From Zoroaster sp. YZ-2022 (Eukaryota; Echinodermata; Asteroidea; Forcipulatida; Zoroasteridae): a stretch of DNA of 64,000 bases. The notes beneath the pieces are model-generated. The model saw nothing but the letters and a program-made list of their open reading frames with translations, was not told the DNA's origin and searched no databases. A program made the translations under genes and the position numbers. Shown here piece after piece: positions 44,884-59,250 of this stretch; the first letter of the stretch is position 1; every line of letters starts with the position of its first letter. The stretch is taken from NCBI GenBank assembly GCA_029582265.1, contig CM055831.1, forward strand, positions 30,553,654 to 30,617,653, in the 5' to 3' direction.

Positions 44884-46949
44884 AGGAATAAACCCACAAA
44901 TTTTGAAAAAGTTTTTAATTTTTTCGAAAAAATTATAAACCCAGTTTTTCTTTTTCCATCGAAAAAATTTTTTTTAATACTATGATTTTTTTTTAAAAAC
45001 CCTGTTTTAAAAATTTAAAACTTTTAAATAAAATCGTATTACATACTTTTTTAATTTTATGAAAAATTTTTTTTGCTTTTTGGTTACCATACAAAAATTT
45101 TGGGCCCGGCCGGGGGCTTCCGGTTTCATTGAACCCCCCAACCAGCAAAAATAAACTTTAAAAAAAAGGAAAAGGTCTGGATACCAGCTTTTTAATTTTC
45201 AAACCGGCTCCAAAATTTTATTTCCCACAATTTTAAAGACTTATTAAACCCAATTTTTTAAAAATATAATTCCCCCCTTTTAATCATTGGATCATTTTCA
45301 GGGCTTTTTTTTCCAAAAATTTTAAAAATAAATTATAATTCAAAATGCGATATTATACATTTTTCATATTTTTATTGAATACCCAAAACTTTTTTCAAGA
45401 AAAAATTTTTCCCATTTTTCTCCCGGGGCCCCCCCCTTCTCTTTCCAGAAATAAACTGGGGAATTCCCCCAATTGGGGTTTTTTGGGATAAAATTTTTTA
45501 TTAAAAAAAAGTTTTTATTCAAAATTTTAAACCCTGTTTTGAAAAATTTTACAATCTATAATTTTGCAAACCCTTACGAAAAAAAAACCTTTCCTTTTTC
45601 GGAAAACCTTTACCCCTCCTTTGCCCGGCACATGGTTCGTTTCTTTTTTTTAAAACCCAACCCCCAAATTCTTTTGGCAAAATTTCGAAAAGGTTTTTTT
45701 ATTGGGGTGTTTTATGAATTTTAGGGGAATCAGTGAATGTAAAAATTTAAACACTTTTAAAAAAGAAAATGACAAAATCATTTTTTTAATGTGTTTTAAT
45801 TGTTTAAAATTTCGTAGAAATTGGGGAAAAAAAGGAAATAATTTTGGAGTTTAACCTTTGGGCCCCCTTTGGGGTTGAACGGAACAACAGATAATCACAT
45901 GATAAACAGGTTGTTTCTTTGGAACAGGGGGTAATTTCCCAAAAGGAAAAACAAATTGAGACATAAAAAAATTTTTAACGATTATTTTTTGGGTATATAA
46001 ATATTCATTAGATAAAAGTTATAAGAATACGTGGGAAAAATTTCAGGATATAAAAAAATTTTGGTGACATCAGGGAAAGCGAGACTAGTCCCAAGTCCCA
46101 AATAGTACCAGTTTTGTTGAATTGATCAACTGTACTTTTAAAATAAACCCTTTTGCCAACCAAATTCTAAATTTCCGACAGGGACGTCAACTAAACCCCC
46201 TTTAAACTTTCTGATTTTTTTTCTTTGCTTTTAATTATACTTTTTTTAAAATTTAAAATTAATTTAAATTTATTTTAAAAAATTTTTGTTTAAATTTTTA
46301 AAACATATAAAAAGGGAATATTTTTTGGGGTAAATTTTTTTGATAATAATTTTAAAGTTTTTTTTTTTTGACAAAAATTAGGGAAAATTTTTAATTAAAT
46401 TAAAAAGTCATAAACAGAATCTTTTTTAATTTAAAAATTTCAAAGGGGGAATAAAATATTTTTTTCCCCCTTTTTTTATCATTTTTTTCCTTCACAGACA
46501 TTTTTTTTTTTACATTTTTTTGTTTTGTTGGTTTTTTTGTTTTGTTTTATCAGTTTTCCCTTGTAATCTTTTGCCCGGCCCCGGGAATTTTCTTCTCTCC
46601 TTTTGTGTTTATGTGAATGATGTTTTTAAACCCTCATTCAAAAAAAGGTTTATAAAATCCAAAAGAATTTTTCTTCCCTTTCAGCAAAAAAAATTTTCAA
46701 ATTGGGATGTTTTTCCTTATATTTAACCATTTTTATACAGACTATCCCCTAGATCTAGTTGGTCATTCTTTTAATCCATTTGGGCCCTGGTGGTTTTGGG
46801 GTTTAAACCCCTTCCTCTTTTTTAAAATTTTTAAATAAAATTTTTTTGAATTTTTTTTCCAAAAGAAACTTGGATCAAAAAGTTTTTCCCCAATAAAGCC
46901 GTTTGTTCTTTTTCCTTTTTGAACCCAAATCACCCAATGGTTTCAAAAA

Positions 46950-47730
46950 TAGAAACAATTTGTTGTGACATTTGTGGGAAAATTATTCTAAGGTAAAAGC
47001 GGGAAGCGTCATCGAAAAAATTAGAAACCGGTTTGTAACATTTGTGGAAAGTCCCTTCAAATTGGTAATTTTCAGACTCATTCAAATTTTGGAAAACCCT
47101 TTTTCTGTGACATTTGGGGCCCAAATCCCTTCCAAAGGGGTCAAAGTTTCCCCCGGGGGGTCCCCCGGAAACCATTTGCCTGTGACATTTGGGGGAAGAT
47201 CTTTCTCGGGCAATCAAAGATGTCATCAGGACACAATAAAAACCATTTGTCTTGACTTTTGTGGAAGATTTTTCCCACAGGGGGAATCAAAAATTTAAAA
47301 ATAGAGGTACCCCTGATGAAACCATTTATCTTGAAGGTAAAATCCTTCTTTTGGAAGCAGTCTTGCGTAAATCAAATTACACAAATGAAAACCTTTTGTT
47401 TCTTGGAAAACCAAAAACTCTGGGGGTCCACAAATGAAAAACCTTTTTTGGGTGTTTGTAAAACCTTCCCCGGGCAAATCTAAAAATTTCCAGGGGGTCC
47501 CCCGGGAAAACCATTTTTTGTAAATTTGTGGAAAACCCTTTTCACAAAAATGATTTAAAGGGCCCCCCAAGGGGCCCAAATTGAAAACCATTTTCTGTGC
47601 CTTTGGGCAAACCCTTTTCCTTATTGGAACTGTGTCATCAGGGGGTCCCAAATAAAACCTTTTTGTCTGTGACATTTGGCCCTTTCACAAAGCAGTTGAT
47701 GTCATCAGATGGCCCCCCGGGGAAAAAAAC
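46950..47730 (+). pseudogene. Degraded zinc-finger array, first inverted unit
   Basis: Plus strand repeats of AAACCATTTGTC, TGTGACATTTG, GGAAGATC and GTCATCAG at about 84-bp spacing are the coding strand of C2H2 fingers like those at 2,358-3,569, but frames are lost through run errors. Inverted relative to the clean gene. Confidence 0.75.
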
Positions 47731-48419
47731 ATTTTTTGGGACTTTTTCTTCATTTAAAACAGCCAAAAAGCATTTTTTTGGGAGAGGTATTTTTTTCTTA
47801 AAATTTTTTCCCAATTTTCTTTAAATTTATTTTTGTTTTTTATCATTTTTTAATACATTTTATTTTTGTTTTTTTATAAATGTATTTTTATAAACGGGTT
47901 TTTCTATTTTGTTTTCCCTTAAAAAGAAATTTCCCCTAAAACTGGGTTTTAAAAAGGCCCCAAAATGTCAAGTTTAAATGGGCCCAAAAAAGTTTTGGTT
48001 TCGGTTAAGGTTGGCTAAAATTGGTGGTAATGCCCTTAATCTTTTTTTGTCAAAGTATGTACCCCATGGTTTAAAAGGCTCAAAAATTTGGACGGGCCCC
48101 AAGGGAAAGTCAATTAACAAAAAACCGCTTTTTTCCCAAATAAATTTTAGATTTTGAAAAAAAATTAAAATGCCAAAAAGTAGGATTTTTTTCCCTTGAG
48201 GGGAACGATGTCCCCCAAAATAACGAGAGAGTTTTCCCTTGGCAAGACCTTTCCCCAAAAAATCTTTTTTGGCAAGGTTTTTAAAACCCAACCTGTGACT
48301 TTTTTCAGCCCCTGTTTTTAAGTTTTTAAAAAAGGGAAAATAAATTTTAATTTCAAATGAAACAAAAAATTTTTTTTTTGGGATAATTTTAATACTAAAG
48401 GGTAAAAATAAAATTAAAA

Positions 48420-48870
48420 TTTTTAATTTTCCCCGGGTGTCTAGTGCATTTAAAAAGGGGGCAGTATCCCTAAGAGCAGACTTTGGCAAGGACGGAAATT
48501 GATGTCCTTTTTGATTTTTGATTCATTTGTTTTTTTAAATTTCAAAAACCAATTCATTTTTGTTGTCGGAAAACCCTTTAATTTTCCTCTCTAAAAAAGG
48601 GTAAAAATGTTGATATACTAGTACTTCCCAAGGTATTTTATTAAAAGGGGTTTGTGGGGCCAGTTAGAGGACTTTCGAGGACATGGTTGTTCCTTAAAAA
48701 TTAAAATTTGATATATTTGCCAAGGTTTCTAGTGCATTAAAGGCGGGTATCGGCATGATTAGAGCAGACTGACGGACATAAAATTGGTTCCTTGTTTGAT
48801 TAAACACAGTGCCCAAAAAATTACAAGCATTTTCTGGCAACGGAAAATTGGGGCCTCAGGGGGGTATTAT
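48420..48870 (-). repeat. Degraded inverted copy of the MITE-derived tandem array
   Basis: Two or three units with GTCTAGTGCATTTAAA, GCAGTATC, AGAGCAGACT and GGACATAAAATTG, complements of 166-706. Flank GTTGATATACTAGTACTT matches the 700 region in reverse. Confidence 0.75.
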
Positions 48871-49409
48871 GGTGGTCCCAATTTTCTAAAAAATTTCTGA
48901 TTTTTTTACCCAGAGTACCCCTTTGTAAAATTTCAAACCCTTACTAAAAGAAACTTTTACTGTTTTTTTTTTTTAAAAAACATTGTCTTTTTGCAGGTAA
49001 ATCAAAAGCAGAAAAACCAGTAAAAAATCCCCTTGTGTCTTTTTGGGTAAACCCAGCCCAAAAGGGAGGGGGCGGGTTTTGGCCCCCTAAAATTTCCCCA
49101 CTATGGCGTTCCTAGCGGGGGGCTTTTTGAAAACCACATCAATTTTTGTTTCAAAAATTTCCCCCCAAAAAAAGGGTTTGGCGATTTTAAACTTAGATAC
49201 CATTTTTTTGCTTCTACATAAAAACCCTTTTTATATAAAAACCCCCCTTATGTAAAACCAAAAACCCGGTTTAAAAAATTTTTGCAAAAAAAAAAACCCT
49301 TTTGAGTAAAATTAAAAATTTTGAACAAAATTAGAACAATCTTTGGTTTTTTGGGGAAAAAGAAACATAAAACTATTTTTGTGAGAAAAGAATTATTTTA
49401 ATTTTGGGG

Positions 49410-52400
49410 GAAATCCTGTGGTTATGGCTCGGCAATCATGTGAATGTAAAAATAACCCCAAATTTTGAAACCCGATATATGTTTGGGAAAAACCGGATTC
49501 AATCGTTTTAAAACTTATTAACCAGTGGAAAGTTGTAAATTTTAAAAATGATGTCTTTTAAGGAAAAGTTTAGGTTTAAGAAAAAAATTCCTTTAAAATT
49601 TTAACAAAAATACTTTTTGGAAAAATAATTGAATTTTTAAGAAATTTTTTTTTACTTGAAATTTGGGAAAAGTAAAATTTTCCCAATTTAATTTTGGAAA
49701 ATACCTTCCTTTTTCACTTTTTTTTGTTTTTTAAAACGTGTGTTTTTAAAAAATTTCAAATTTGGTTTGTTAATGTGTATTAAATTTTTGATTCAAATAA
49801 AACATTTTCCCAAATTTACCAATTTGAAATTAAAATCGGTTATGTCTTGATTCGAAAAGAATTAAAAACCCAAAGGCCCAAATTAGGGGCCCTTAAAACA
49901 GTCTTTTAAACCGGAAATGAGAAAAAAAAGTAAACCCTTCCCAAGTAAAACCCTTTGAATAATTTCACCCAAAAAGCCAAAAAATCTTTTCCGGTTAAAT
50001 ATTTACAAAATTTTTCCTGTTTTGGCCAAACATTGTGAAAATCCCAAAAACCTTTTTAAATTTTTTTGGTAAAAATAACATAAACCCCCTTGTGGCAGTT
50101 TAAGGGCTTTTTTCCTAAAGATTGAATTTCCCCTAAACCCTTGAACATTTTGCCAATATCTGAGAGGAAAAACCCCAAATTGCTTTTTAAGGTAAAGTTA
50201 TTCATAGTAACAAGCTCTGAAATTTTTTTTTAAATTGTGCGCGGGGGGAAATTTTATACCTGTGGTTATGGGCCAAAGCAGTCAGCATGAATGAAAAATT
50301 GGATATTTAAAAAAATCTAAAAATTTCCCTCCCAGGGGCTTTTTTTTTGGTAACGGAACGTTTTAAATTATTTTTTTTCAGGAGGGCTTTTACTTTTTCC
50401 AAACCACATCAATTTTAAAACTTTCAAAAAATTATCCCCACTAGTAAAATAAAAAGGTTGTCATTTTTTTTTTCCCAGGATAACTGTTATTTTTTGCCAA
50501 ACACATCAAGTTTAGCCAAAAATTTTATCCCACTAGTAGGCAAGGGGTTTTATTTTTTTTTTCCCCAGGATCTGTTTTTCCAACCCAACTCAAGTTTGGC
50601 TTTCAAAAAATTTCCCCACTGGTAAAGGGAAAAGTTGTAAATTTTTGTTTTCAGGAAAAATTTTACTTTTTAAAACCCAAAATCAATTTTCTTTCAAAAA
50701 ATTTTACCCCCACTATTGGGAAATGGAAAGTTGTCTTTTTGTTTCCAGGAAAACCGTTTTTTTTGCCAATTTAAAATAAATTTTAAACTTTCAAATAAAT
50801 TACCCTTTTAGGAAATGAAAGTTTCTTTTTTTTGGAGGGCTTTTTTTTTTGGCCCACACATCGTTTTTTTCAAATTTTGTCCCCCAAATAGAAAATTAAA
50901 AAGTTTTTTAAATTTTCAAAATGATTTTTTCCCTTTTAAAGCTTATGGGATTGAATTAAAAATTTAAATTTTTAAAATTCAATTAAAACATTTTTTAAAA
51001 GGGTAAAAAAATTTCTAAAATTTTTTATTTTTTTTAAAAAAGTGAAAAAATTTTCCCATTTAAAAATTTGGAAAGCCCTTCTTTCCTATATTTCCATTAA
51101 CAACAATCTTTTAAAATTTTTCTTTTTTCCCTTAAACTTTCTGGGATGTTTTTAATGAAATTCAATATTTTGATTCAAAATAAAATTCAGGCATTTTTGG
51201 CCAATTTTATTTTTTCCGAAACCTTTAATATATATATTTGATTCAAAGAAGATCTTTAAAATGGTTGTAACATTCCCAATTTATTTCATTTTAATGTATT
51301 TTTATTAAAAAAAGTAAGCATCCCAAAAGGGGCCCAGTAAAAATTTTTTTCCCCTTCCTATATCTTGTTTTCAAAGGAAAGGAAAACCATAAAGAAATTT
51401 GGGAAATTTTAAACAATATTGTACACCCCCTTTAATATCTTGATTAAAAGGGGTAAAATACTCCAGAAGCTTTTTCCCATTATTCCCAATTTGTCCCTTT
51501 CCCCTTTTATTTTTCTTGGTTAAAGGGGTAACATCTCTTAAAAGGGCAGTTTTAATTGCCAATGTTGTCCCTTTCCCCTTTTCCGTATATCTTGATTAAA
51601 GAAATGGAACTAAAAAAACTTTGGCCCAAACTTTAAAACCAATTTTTATTTTCATTTTGTATATCTTGATTCAGATAGAAAGCCCTCTTAGAAACATTTT
51701 TTAAACATTCCAAAACCCTTTTCCCCAAATTATTTTGATTAAAAGGGGAAAAGTAAGCATCCATAAAACGGTTTTATTATTCCCCAATGTTGTCCCTTTC
51801 CCCCTTAAATTTATTTTGGGTTAAAAGGAAGTTTTTTAACGGCGGTTTTAACATTCCCAATCTTTTTTTTCCCTTTTAATTTATATTTTTGATTCAAAAA
51901 AAGAAACATACCTAAAAAACATTTTTTAAACATTCCCAATGTCGTTTTTTCCCCAAAATTTAACCCGGGATTAAAAGAGAGATAACACTAAACCAGGTTT
52001 TTTTCATTACCAATGCTTCCCTTTTTTTATTTTTCCCAAAGAAAATTCTAAAAAAGGTTTTAAAACATTCCAAATGCCCTTCCTTCAATTATCTTGATTA
52101 AAAAAAGTAAAATACCATGGGCCTTTTGGCCAACATTACCACCTCGTCCCTTCCTTCAATGAAATTAAAGGTAAGCATACTCTGGGGTTTAAATCATTCC
52201 CCAATTTTTGTGGTATTTTTCCTTTAATGTTATCTTTTTCCCAAAAGTGGAAAATAAAATCATTTTTGGTCAACATTCCCAACCCCTTTTTTGTTAGGGT
52301 TAAAGAAAGTGGCATAAAAGTATTTTTGAAAAAAATTCCCAAATGTTGTCCCTTTTTAATTATATCTTGTTTCGGAAGGATATCAAAAAGGTTTTTTAAC

Positions 52401-52900
52401 CAGTTTCCAATTTATATCCCTTCCCCAACCCATCTGAAGGGGTTCCCCCCTCCCCAAAAAATTTTACCTGAGTTTTTTCCCCATGCGGCTTCTAAAGGCC
52501 TTATTCCAAATTTTTTATTTTGATCTTATTGTCTACTTTTTGTCTTTTCACTTTAACCCTGGAACAATTTTCCTTATAATTAAAACCCCACATCGGCATA
52601 CTCCCAATTTGGCATTATTTTTTCTTTTAAAAAATTTTTTTTTTTGAAAAAAAAAGGGTTTTTAAATTTTGGGTTTAAAAACCACGAAAATCGATATTTA
52701 TCCTTATCCCTTTCCTTTTTTTGCCCAAAATTTTTATTTCCATGTAACTTCGAAAATTCAATTTCCTTCAAACATCTTAAAAAAACCCCCCTTCCCTTTC
52801 CCATTTTCATAGTGTTTCCCCCAGAAAATTTTAGTTTTAATTTTTGAATCATTTAAAAAAAAAATTTTATCAATAAATCCCTGCCCCATTTGTTTTCCCC
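49410..52900 (+). repeat. Degraded direct copy of 62,340-63,900
   Basis: CCTGTGGTTATGG, CAGTGGAAAGTTGTA and AAATGATGTCTTTTAA (49,420-49,560) match 62,518-62,665. A decayed 75-80-bp repeat at 51,200-52,450 (TATCTTGATT, AATGTTGTCCCTTTCC) matches the minisatellite at 62,960-63,680. CCTGGAACAATTTTCCTTAT at 52,558 matches 63,826. Between 50,370 and 50,940 is a second, about 90-bp tandem (CACATCAA, CCCACTAGTA). Confidence 0.8.
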
Positions 52901-55900
52901 GTAAAATATTATTTTTAAATTTTTGAATAAAACCATGAAAATTACTTTGGGCAAATTTTTAAAGGGGCGGTTTATTTAAAAACGGGAACCAGTTGGGGGC
53001 ATTTCTTTCCCCTCCCCGAACCTTTTCTTTTTGGGGAAAACGGGCGTGGGGGCGGGGGGGGGGAGCACTAAAAAAATGGGTTTTGGGTTCAAGGGTTTTC
53101 ATGAAAAATCGAGGGCGGGGGGGGGCGCGTTTGCCGATCCGCTCCAGGCCCCGGGGTCCATTAAAAAAACTGGTTTTTCCTAGGTTAACCCGGGCCGTGG
53201 GAAAAAGGTTAACAGGGGGCCAACATGTGACACATCGTGCGGAGAATCAACCGCAAAAAGATCAAAAGAAAGGGTTGGGCCCAAAAAGGGGTTGTTACAA
53301 ATTGTTTAAATCAAAAGGGATAAAGTAATAACAAAAAGATAGTTCATGTAGATTAATAGATTTAGTTTTTTCAATTTTGTTTTATTTCTTCAAAAAAATA
53401 AGGGTTTTCGGTAGTTCACTTTTTTTTTTACACTCTTTTTTCCTAAACTTGGAAAACATTTGACAGGATCATCCCAGCTAACAATAATCAATTGGGGTTT
53501 TAAATTTTTGTTTTGTATACAATTTAAATGTTCAAAATTTTGTTCTTTTAAATTTTTTTAATAAGGAAAAAAACAAAATTTTTAAAAAAATAGTTCCTAC
53601 TGGCTTTCATTAAAACTTTACAGTTGTATAAATCCCAAAATATAAAATATTGGACCGTGCTGTCTAAAAATTCTTTTGGGGAAAAAGAAGGATCCTTTAT
53701 TGTTGCCCTTTCCCTGTTGACCCTTGGTCATTTGGGGAAATTGGCGGTCAGGGTTGAAGACAGGGAAATATCCAAAAAAATCCGATTTTTTATGGGAAAA
53801 AAATTCCCAAATAATTTATATATGTCCCTCATCCATATGTTTCCTAGGGCTTGGGTTTTTAGTTTTAAAAATTTTCCCAAACCAAAAATTTAATTTTATA
53901 TCAAATTAAATTCTTGATGAAAGGCCAATGGTTTTTAAATCGGGGATGGTTTTTTTGAATCCGTGTTTTTAATCCAATACTTGGGATTTAAAAAAGGGCC
54001 CCCCTTTCCCTCACTGGATCCCCAATGGCAACCCGTGAATCATACCACCGGGATAAAACGCCGCGTTGGGGGGCCTTTTCCCCATAAGAGCTTTTTTAAA
54101 GGGGGTAAAAATCCCTTTCCCCAAAAATAGAAAAATTCCCGGTAAAAATTTCCCTATGATGAAAAGAAAGGGAAAAAATTGAACCCCTCCCTTTTAACAC
54201 AATTTTTCCCGAAAAAAAAGGGGTTAACTTTTTATCTCTTGGGAATTTTAAAATTAAGGGAAATCGAGCAAGGATGGAATAAAAACCCTTGTCAATGGGG
54301 AAAACCCCCTTTTCCCTTCAATTTCAATTGGGAGTGCGTGGGGACAGTTTAAATGGATGCCCCCCGAGGCGCCCCAAAATTTTCGGGGAAGAGCGATTTG
54401 AAACCCCCGGGAAAGGGTGGGGGCGAGGGTTCATTCTGCCCCCGGCCCTTTTTACTTCCCATTCTATTTTTACATTGTTGGGTAGTTTAAAATATAAACT
54501 TTCCCAAAGACTTTCCCCCTTGATTTGAAAAGGGAAAAAAATATAATTTTTTATTTTTTATGTTTTTTTCGGCGTTTTTTCGTGGGGGGCCGGGCAACAC
54601 CCGGGGAAAACCCCCTTTCTAACCAGGGGTAAGTTTTAAATTTGGTTTTTCAGGGCATTTGATTCAAAAATTTTGGAAAAAAAACCTGTTCAATAAAAAA
54701 TTTTTAGAAAAAAATTGTTTATTTAATTTTAGAATTTTGTAAATTTAAAAAGTTTTGAATTAAAAGTATGAGGTTTCAGGTACAATTTTTGTTTTTTTAA
54801 GGGCTTTACCTTTGTTTTGGGTTTATAAAATGAATGTCCCAAATTTTTTAAAAAAAAATCTTTAGTCCGGGGAAAAAAGTGGTAAAAAATTAACAGGTTT
54901 CTTATTTTTTGACCAAAATTTCAGTCATTCATGAAAATAATTAGTCCTCCATCCCATTTTTAATTTTGTTTTCCCCAATTTTATCGTCGCTAAAGCAGAG
55001 GTTTTCCCCAAAACAAATTCCCCGATCAAATGTTAGTGCTTTTAAAATTAATTTAGTGTAAGGTTCTTAGCCCCTTTGATTTTGAAATTTTAAAAACCGG
55101 TTGGGGGTTGAAAGTGCAACTAGTTAAAAATTCAATCCCCACATATATAAATAATGCTCATTTATTAATTTTTAAAACTTTTAAAAAAACTTTTCATGTA
55201 AACCCTTTTTTATTTTTTTAATAAGCCGGGGGTTGTATGAAGGGCCCCAAAGTTACTGAACACGTTAGTGTATCGGGGGGGCTCAATTTATCAATGTTGA
55301 AACCCCCCCCTTCCCCCCCAAAAAAAATGGGGGGGTTGTTATTTTTCCATTTCATAAATTTTCCCGGGAAGGCCCCTCAAAAAAATATTAAGATTGATGC
55401 ACATAGAATTTTAGGCTTTGGGGAAAAACCCTTTGGTTTGGTAAAAAAGTTTGGCAAAAAAGGGTTTGCCAAAATTTAAAAACCCGTGGGGGTCACTTTT
55501 CATCAACCCGCCCGGAAGTCATCAACCCCCCCAAAGGGCCCGGGGGATGTACCCCGGGGTGGTCTGGGAAAAAACCCCGTAGGATCCTTTTATTTTTTTG
55601 GCGAAAAATAATTTTTTATTTCGGGGAAAGGGGAAAATAAATTTAAAAAATTTAATTTAAAACCAAAGGAAAAAAATTTTTTCGAAAATTTTTATGAAAA
55701 ATTTTGCAATGGGTTTTTTGAAATTCCATCCCGATTGTCCATATTAACCGGGGGAAAAGGTTTACTGTATATTGAATGAAAAAAAAAATGGGTCGGATCC
55801 ACATTCTACCCCCCCACCCTTTAAAAAATTTTTTAAAAACTTTTTTTGCAACCGGGACACATGTAAAAATTGTTTTCCTTTTAAGTAAATTTTTCAAAAT

Positions 55901-55979
55901 CAACTTTTTCCCAACCCACCCGTAAATGTTTTTAACAATTTGTATGGCCCCCAAAATTTTCAATGGGGCCCCAAAACCC

Positions 55980-56260
55980 CCCAAACTCAGGGGGTGACGG
56001 GGCACAGAAGGGGAACCATTGGGGGCCACTTTTCAACGGAAAGGCTTGGAAATGGCTAATAGGTTTGTTTCAGCAGGAGAAAGGGAAAACCAAGGGGGCC
56101 ACCGGGAACAGCTAATGGCTTGGGGTGGCCTGAATAGGGTTTTTCAGACGTTTCAGGAAAAGGGGAAAATAAAGGGCCCTTGGGAAGAATGGCTTGGGGT
56201 GGCCCCGAATGGGTTTCAAAAAAAGCATTGATTGTTGGAGGGTTTGGGGGGTTAATAAAA
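55980..56260 (+). mobile_element. Degraded CCCTCCTA-family MITE sequence, partly duplicated
   Basis: GGCACAGAAGGGGAACCATT, AACAGCTAATGGCTTGGGGT and ATTGTTGGAGGGTTTGG correspond to 8,962-9,059, with the middle block present two or three times. Confidence 0.6.
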
Positions 56261-58699
56261 TCAATTTTTTGACCCAGGGTCATGAAAAAAGAAATAGCTG
56301 GTTTTTATGAAATAAATATCCTGGGATAGTTTAAAAATTTTGTCCCATCATTATCCAATTTTCCACCACCCGGGGGGGAAATTATTGGTTTTTTTTAAAA
56401 GGTTTAAGATACTAATTTTTTTTTAATTTGGGTTTTACAAATCAAAATTTTTTGATCATGATACTTTTCCCAATTTGAGTGCCCAAAATAAAAAAGGTTT
56501 CAATAAATGAATTAAATGTTAAAAAGGGAAAAACCTAAGTTTTATTTTTTTTTTATTTCCCCTTTTCCCTTTAAAAAAAAAAGGGCCCAATAAAATTGAA
56601 AAGAAAAGTGAATATTTTGAATATTAAGTTTTGCCCAGATTTTGCCCCTTAACCTCCCCAATTTTGAATTTTTTAAAAAACCTACCGGCCATTGGGTGTT
56701 GCCAAGGGGCCCCCAAGGTTACCTTTTTTGCCCACCACTAAAATTGCAGGGGGAAAGTGGCCCCCGATACTTTGGGGTTTAAGACAAATTTTTGAAAGGG
56801 TTAAAAAAGAATACCTTTTTTGTGGGGTGGATATTTCCCTACCTTAAAACCCTTTTAGTTCCCCCATTTTTTCTTTTAAACCGTTTTTTGGGGGGGTTAA
56901 AAAACCCCGACTATGATATATAGTCCCCGTTTTAAAAGGGAAAAATCTTTTGCAATTTTTTTTCCCTTTTCCCCCTTAATTTAAGGCCGATTTTCAAAGT
57001 AACATTATTAATTTATGCTGTGTTAAAAATTTTCTTGTTTTTTAAGGGAAAAACAAAATTATAGTTGCAAGTGCTTTGGCAGGCCCAAATTTTAATTCAG
57101 ACTTTTTTCACCCCCGGGGCGGTCCGTAAAAAAACTTTGTTTTGTTTCCAAAAACCCTCATTTTTTTAAACAAAATTGCGGGATTGACATGTTTTGATCA
57201 CTTTGTCGGGGGTTTTTGTGCTCATCACGGAAAATTGATTTTATTTCCATTTTCGTTAAACCATCCTTTTAAAAAAAGGGACATGCTTTAGACAACCTAC
57301 GGCGGGAAACCCCGGCTGTTCCAAATCTTTTCTTTTCCCCAAGCAGTTTTGGTAGTGGTTTGGTTCCACAATTGGTTGGGGTTTGATTGATTTAAATTTT
57401 TCTTTTTAGTTGGTTTTAAATTGATCGGAAATTTGGATTGGGTATAGATTTGGATTGGTTTGATTCTTTGGGTTTTTGTTTTGCCGTTTTATTGCTTTGG
57501 TTTCCCCCATTGGGTCGCGGGTGATGTATAATTTAAAACATTTCCTTGGTTTTAAAACCGGGGGTTTATAATTTGAATAAATACAATGGGTGAAATTTTT
57601 GAGCTTTTTTTCCCAAATTTTTTTATTTTAAATAAATTATTTAAAATTTTAAAAACAAATTAAATTTTTTGCTTTTTTTTGTCCATTAGGAAAATTTCAT
57701 CTTTTTAAATTTAAATTTTTTTCTACTTCGGGGGAAAACCCTTTTTGACATTTTTATCTTAAAAAATCAAAAAAGGGTGTTATTAAATTTTTCCTTTTTT
57801 TCTCTTTTTTTTTTTTCTTTTTTTTTGTTTTAAAATTTGTTTTTTTTTTGTTTTTTTTCCCAAATTTTTTCCCTCAACCCTTTTTTTTCAAACTATTCTT
57901 CTTCCAGCCAAACCCTTGGGGACCTCTTCTATTTCCCTTTCCCCCTTTTTTCCAAGAAGTAAGCTCTGTTTTTTCTTCTTTGTATTTTACAACCCCCAAA
58001 CCCCTTCTTTTTTTTTTGATTGTATTTTTCCTTTTAGAAAGAAACCCTTTTGGTTGAAATGTAAGGGAGGGCCAATTTTTTTTCAAGAATTTTTCCCTAA
58101 AGGTTTCATTGAAAAAATTTTTTTTTCCCCTTCATTGTTTTTCATATCTTTCCCTCCCATGGGGCTCATTTTTTCCCAATTTTGGGGTTTTTTTTTTTAG
58201 AAATTTTTCAAGGGCCCCTTCCCACCCCCCAACAATGGGGAAAAGGGGATAAAAAAAAAATTTACTGTTTTCAATTCTTTTCCATACTTTAATGAAAACG
58301 GCTTGGGTTTTTGGTGCAAACCCAACTTTTTAAAAAGGTTTTTGAATTTAAATCCCCCTTAAAAAAACTGCCTTATAAGTCAGCCAAAAAAATCAGGTTT
58401 AAAAAAAATTTTGATGAATTTTTTTAAACCCTTTCCCCAAAGGGTATTTGGCTTTTTTAATCCCCTTCCCCTGGTTTTTGGTCTGGAAAAATTTCCCAAC
58501 CCCCTATTTAAAATAAAACTTTCCCCTTTTTTTTATTTTTTTATACCCATACTTTTTCCCTTTAAAAGAAATGCACAGGAAAATCTTCCCAATGACGGGT
58601 TGATTATTCTTTTTCCCCAATCCAAATCCCAAAAGGATCTAACCAACAATTCTGGAAGGGCCAATAAGGGGGAAAACCCAAAAGGAAAAATTTATTTGT

Positions 58700-59250
58700 A
58701 AAATTTTTAAACCACCCAAGGAAAACCCCCTTAAAGTTTCCCCCAATGGGAAAACCCTTTGTCCCGTAATTTTGGGAAAATTTTTCCTAAAATCTGAATA
58801 TGGGGAAGGCCGGGAAACCCTTTTTTTTGCCTTTTTGGAAAACCTTCTCGGAACAATCAAAAATTTTCATCAAGGGGGACACCAAAGGGAAAAACCTTTT
58901 CTGTGATTCGGAAAACCCTTTTTAAAAGGAAGCAGTCAAAACGTCATCAGGAGTCCACCAAGAAAACCATTTTCGGCATTTTTGGGGGAAAATTCCCCCC
59001 AACGCAAAAGACTTCATCAGAGGTCCCACCAATGAAAAAACCATTTTTGAATTTGGGAAAATTTTTAAAATGTGGAACTAATCCCATCGGGGGGTAACCC
59101 AAAGGAAACCCCGCGGATTTTTTTAAAAACCACAAAGGGGGTCAAAACGCCCTCGAAAAACCAATTTTAAAGGGGTTTTTTGGGGCTTTTAAAAAACCCT
59201 TTTCCCAAAAAAATTACCCGGGTCCCCCTGAAAACCCTTTTTTCTGTGGT
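58700..59250 (+). pseudogene. Degraded zinc-finger array, second inverted unit
   Basis: GACTTCATCAGAGGTCCCACC and AAAACCATTTT at finger spacing on the plus strand; linker and finger order still recognisable. About 11.7 kb after the first degraded array. Confidence 0.6.
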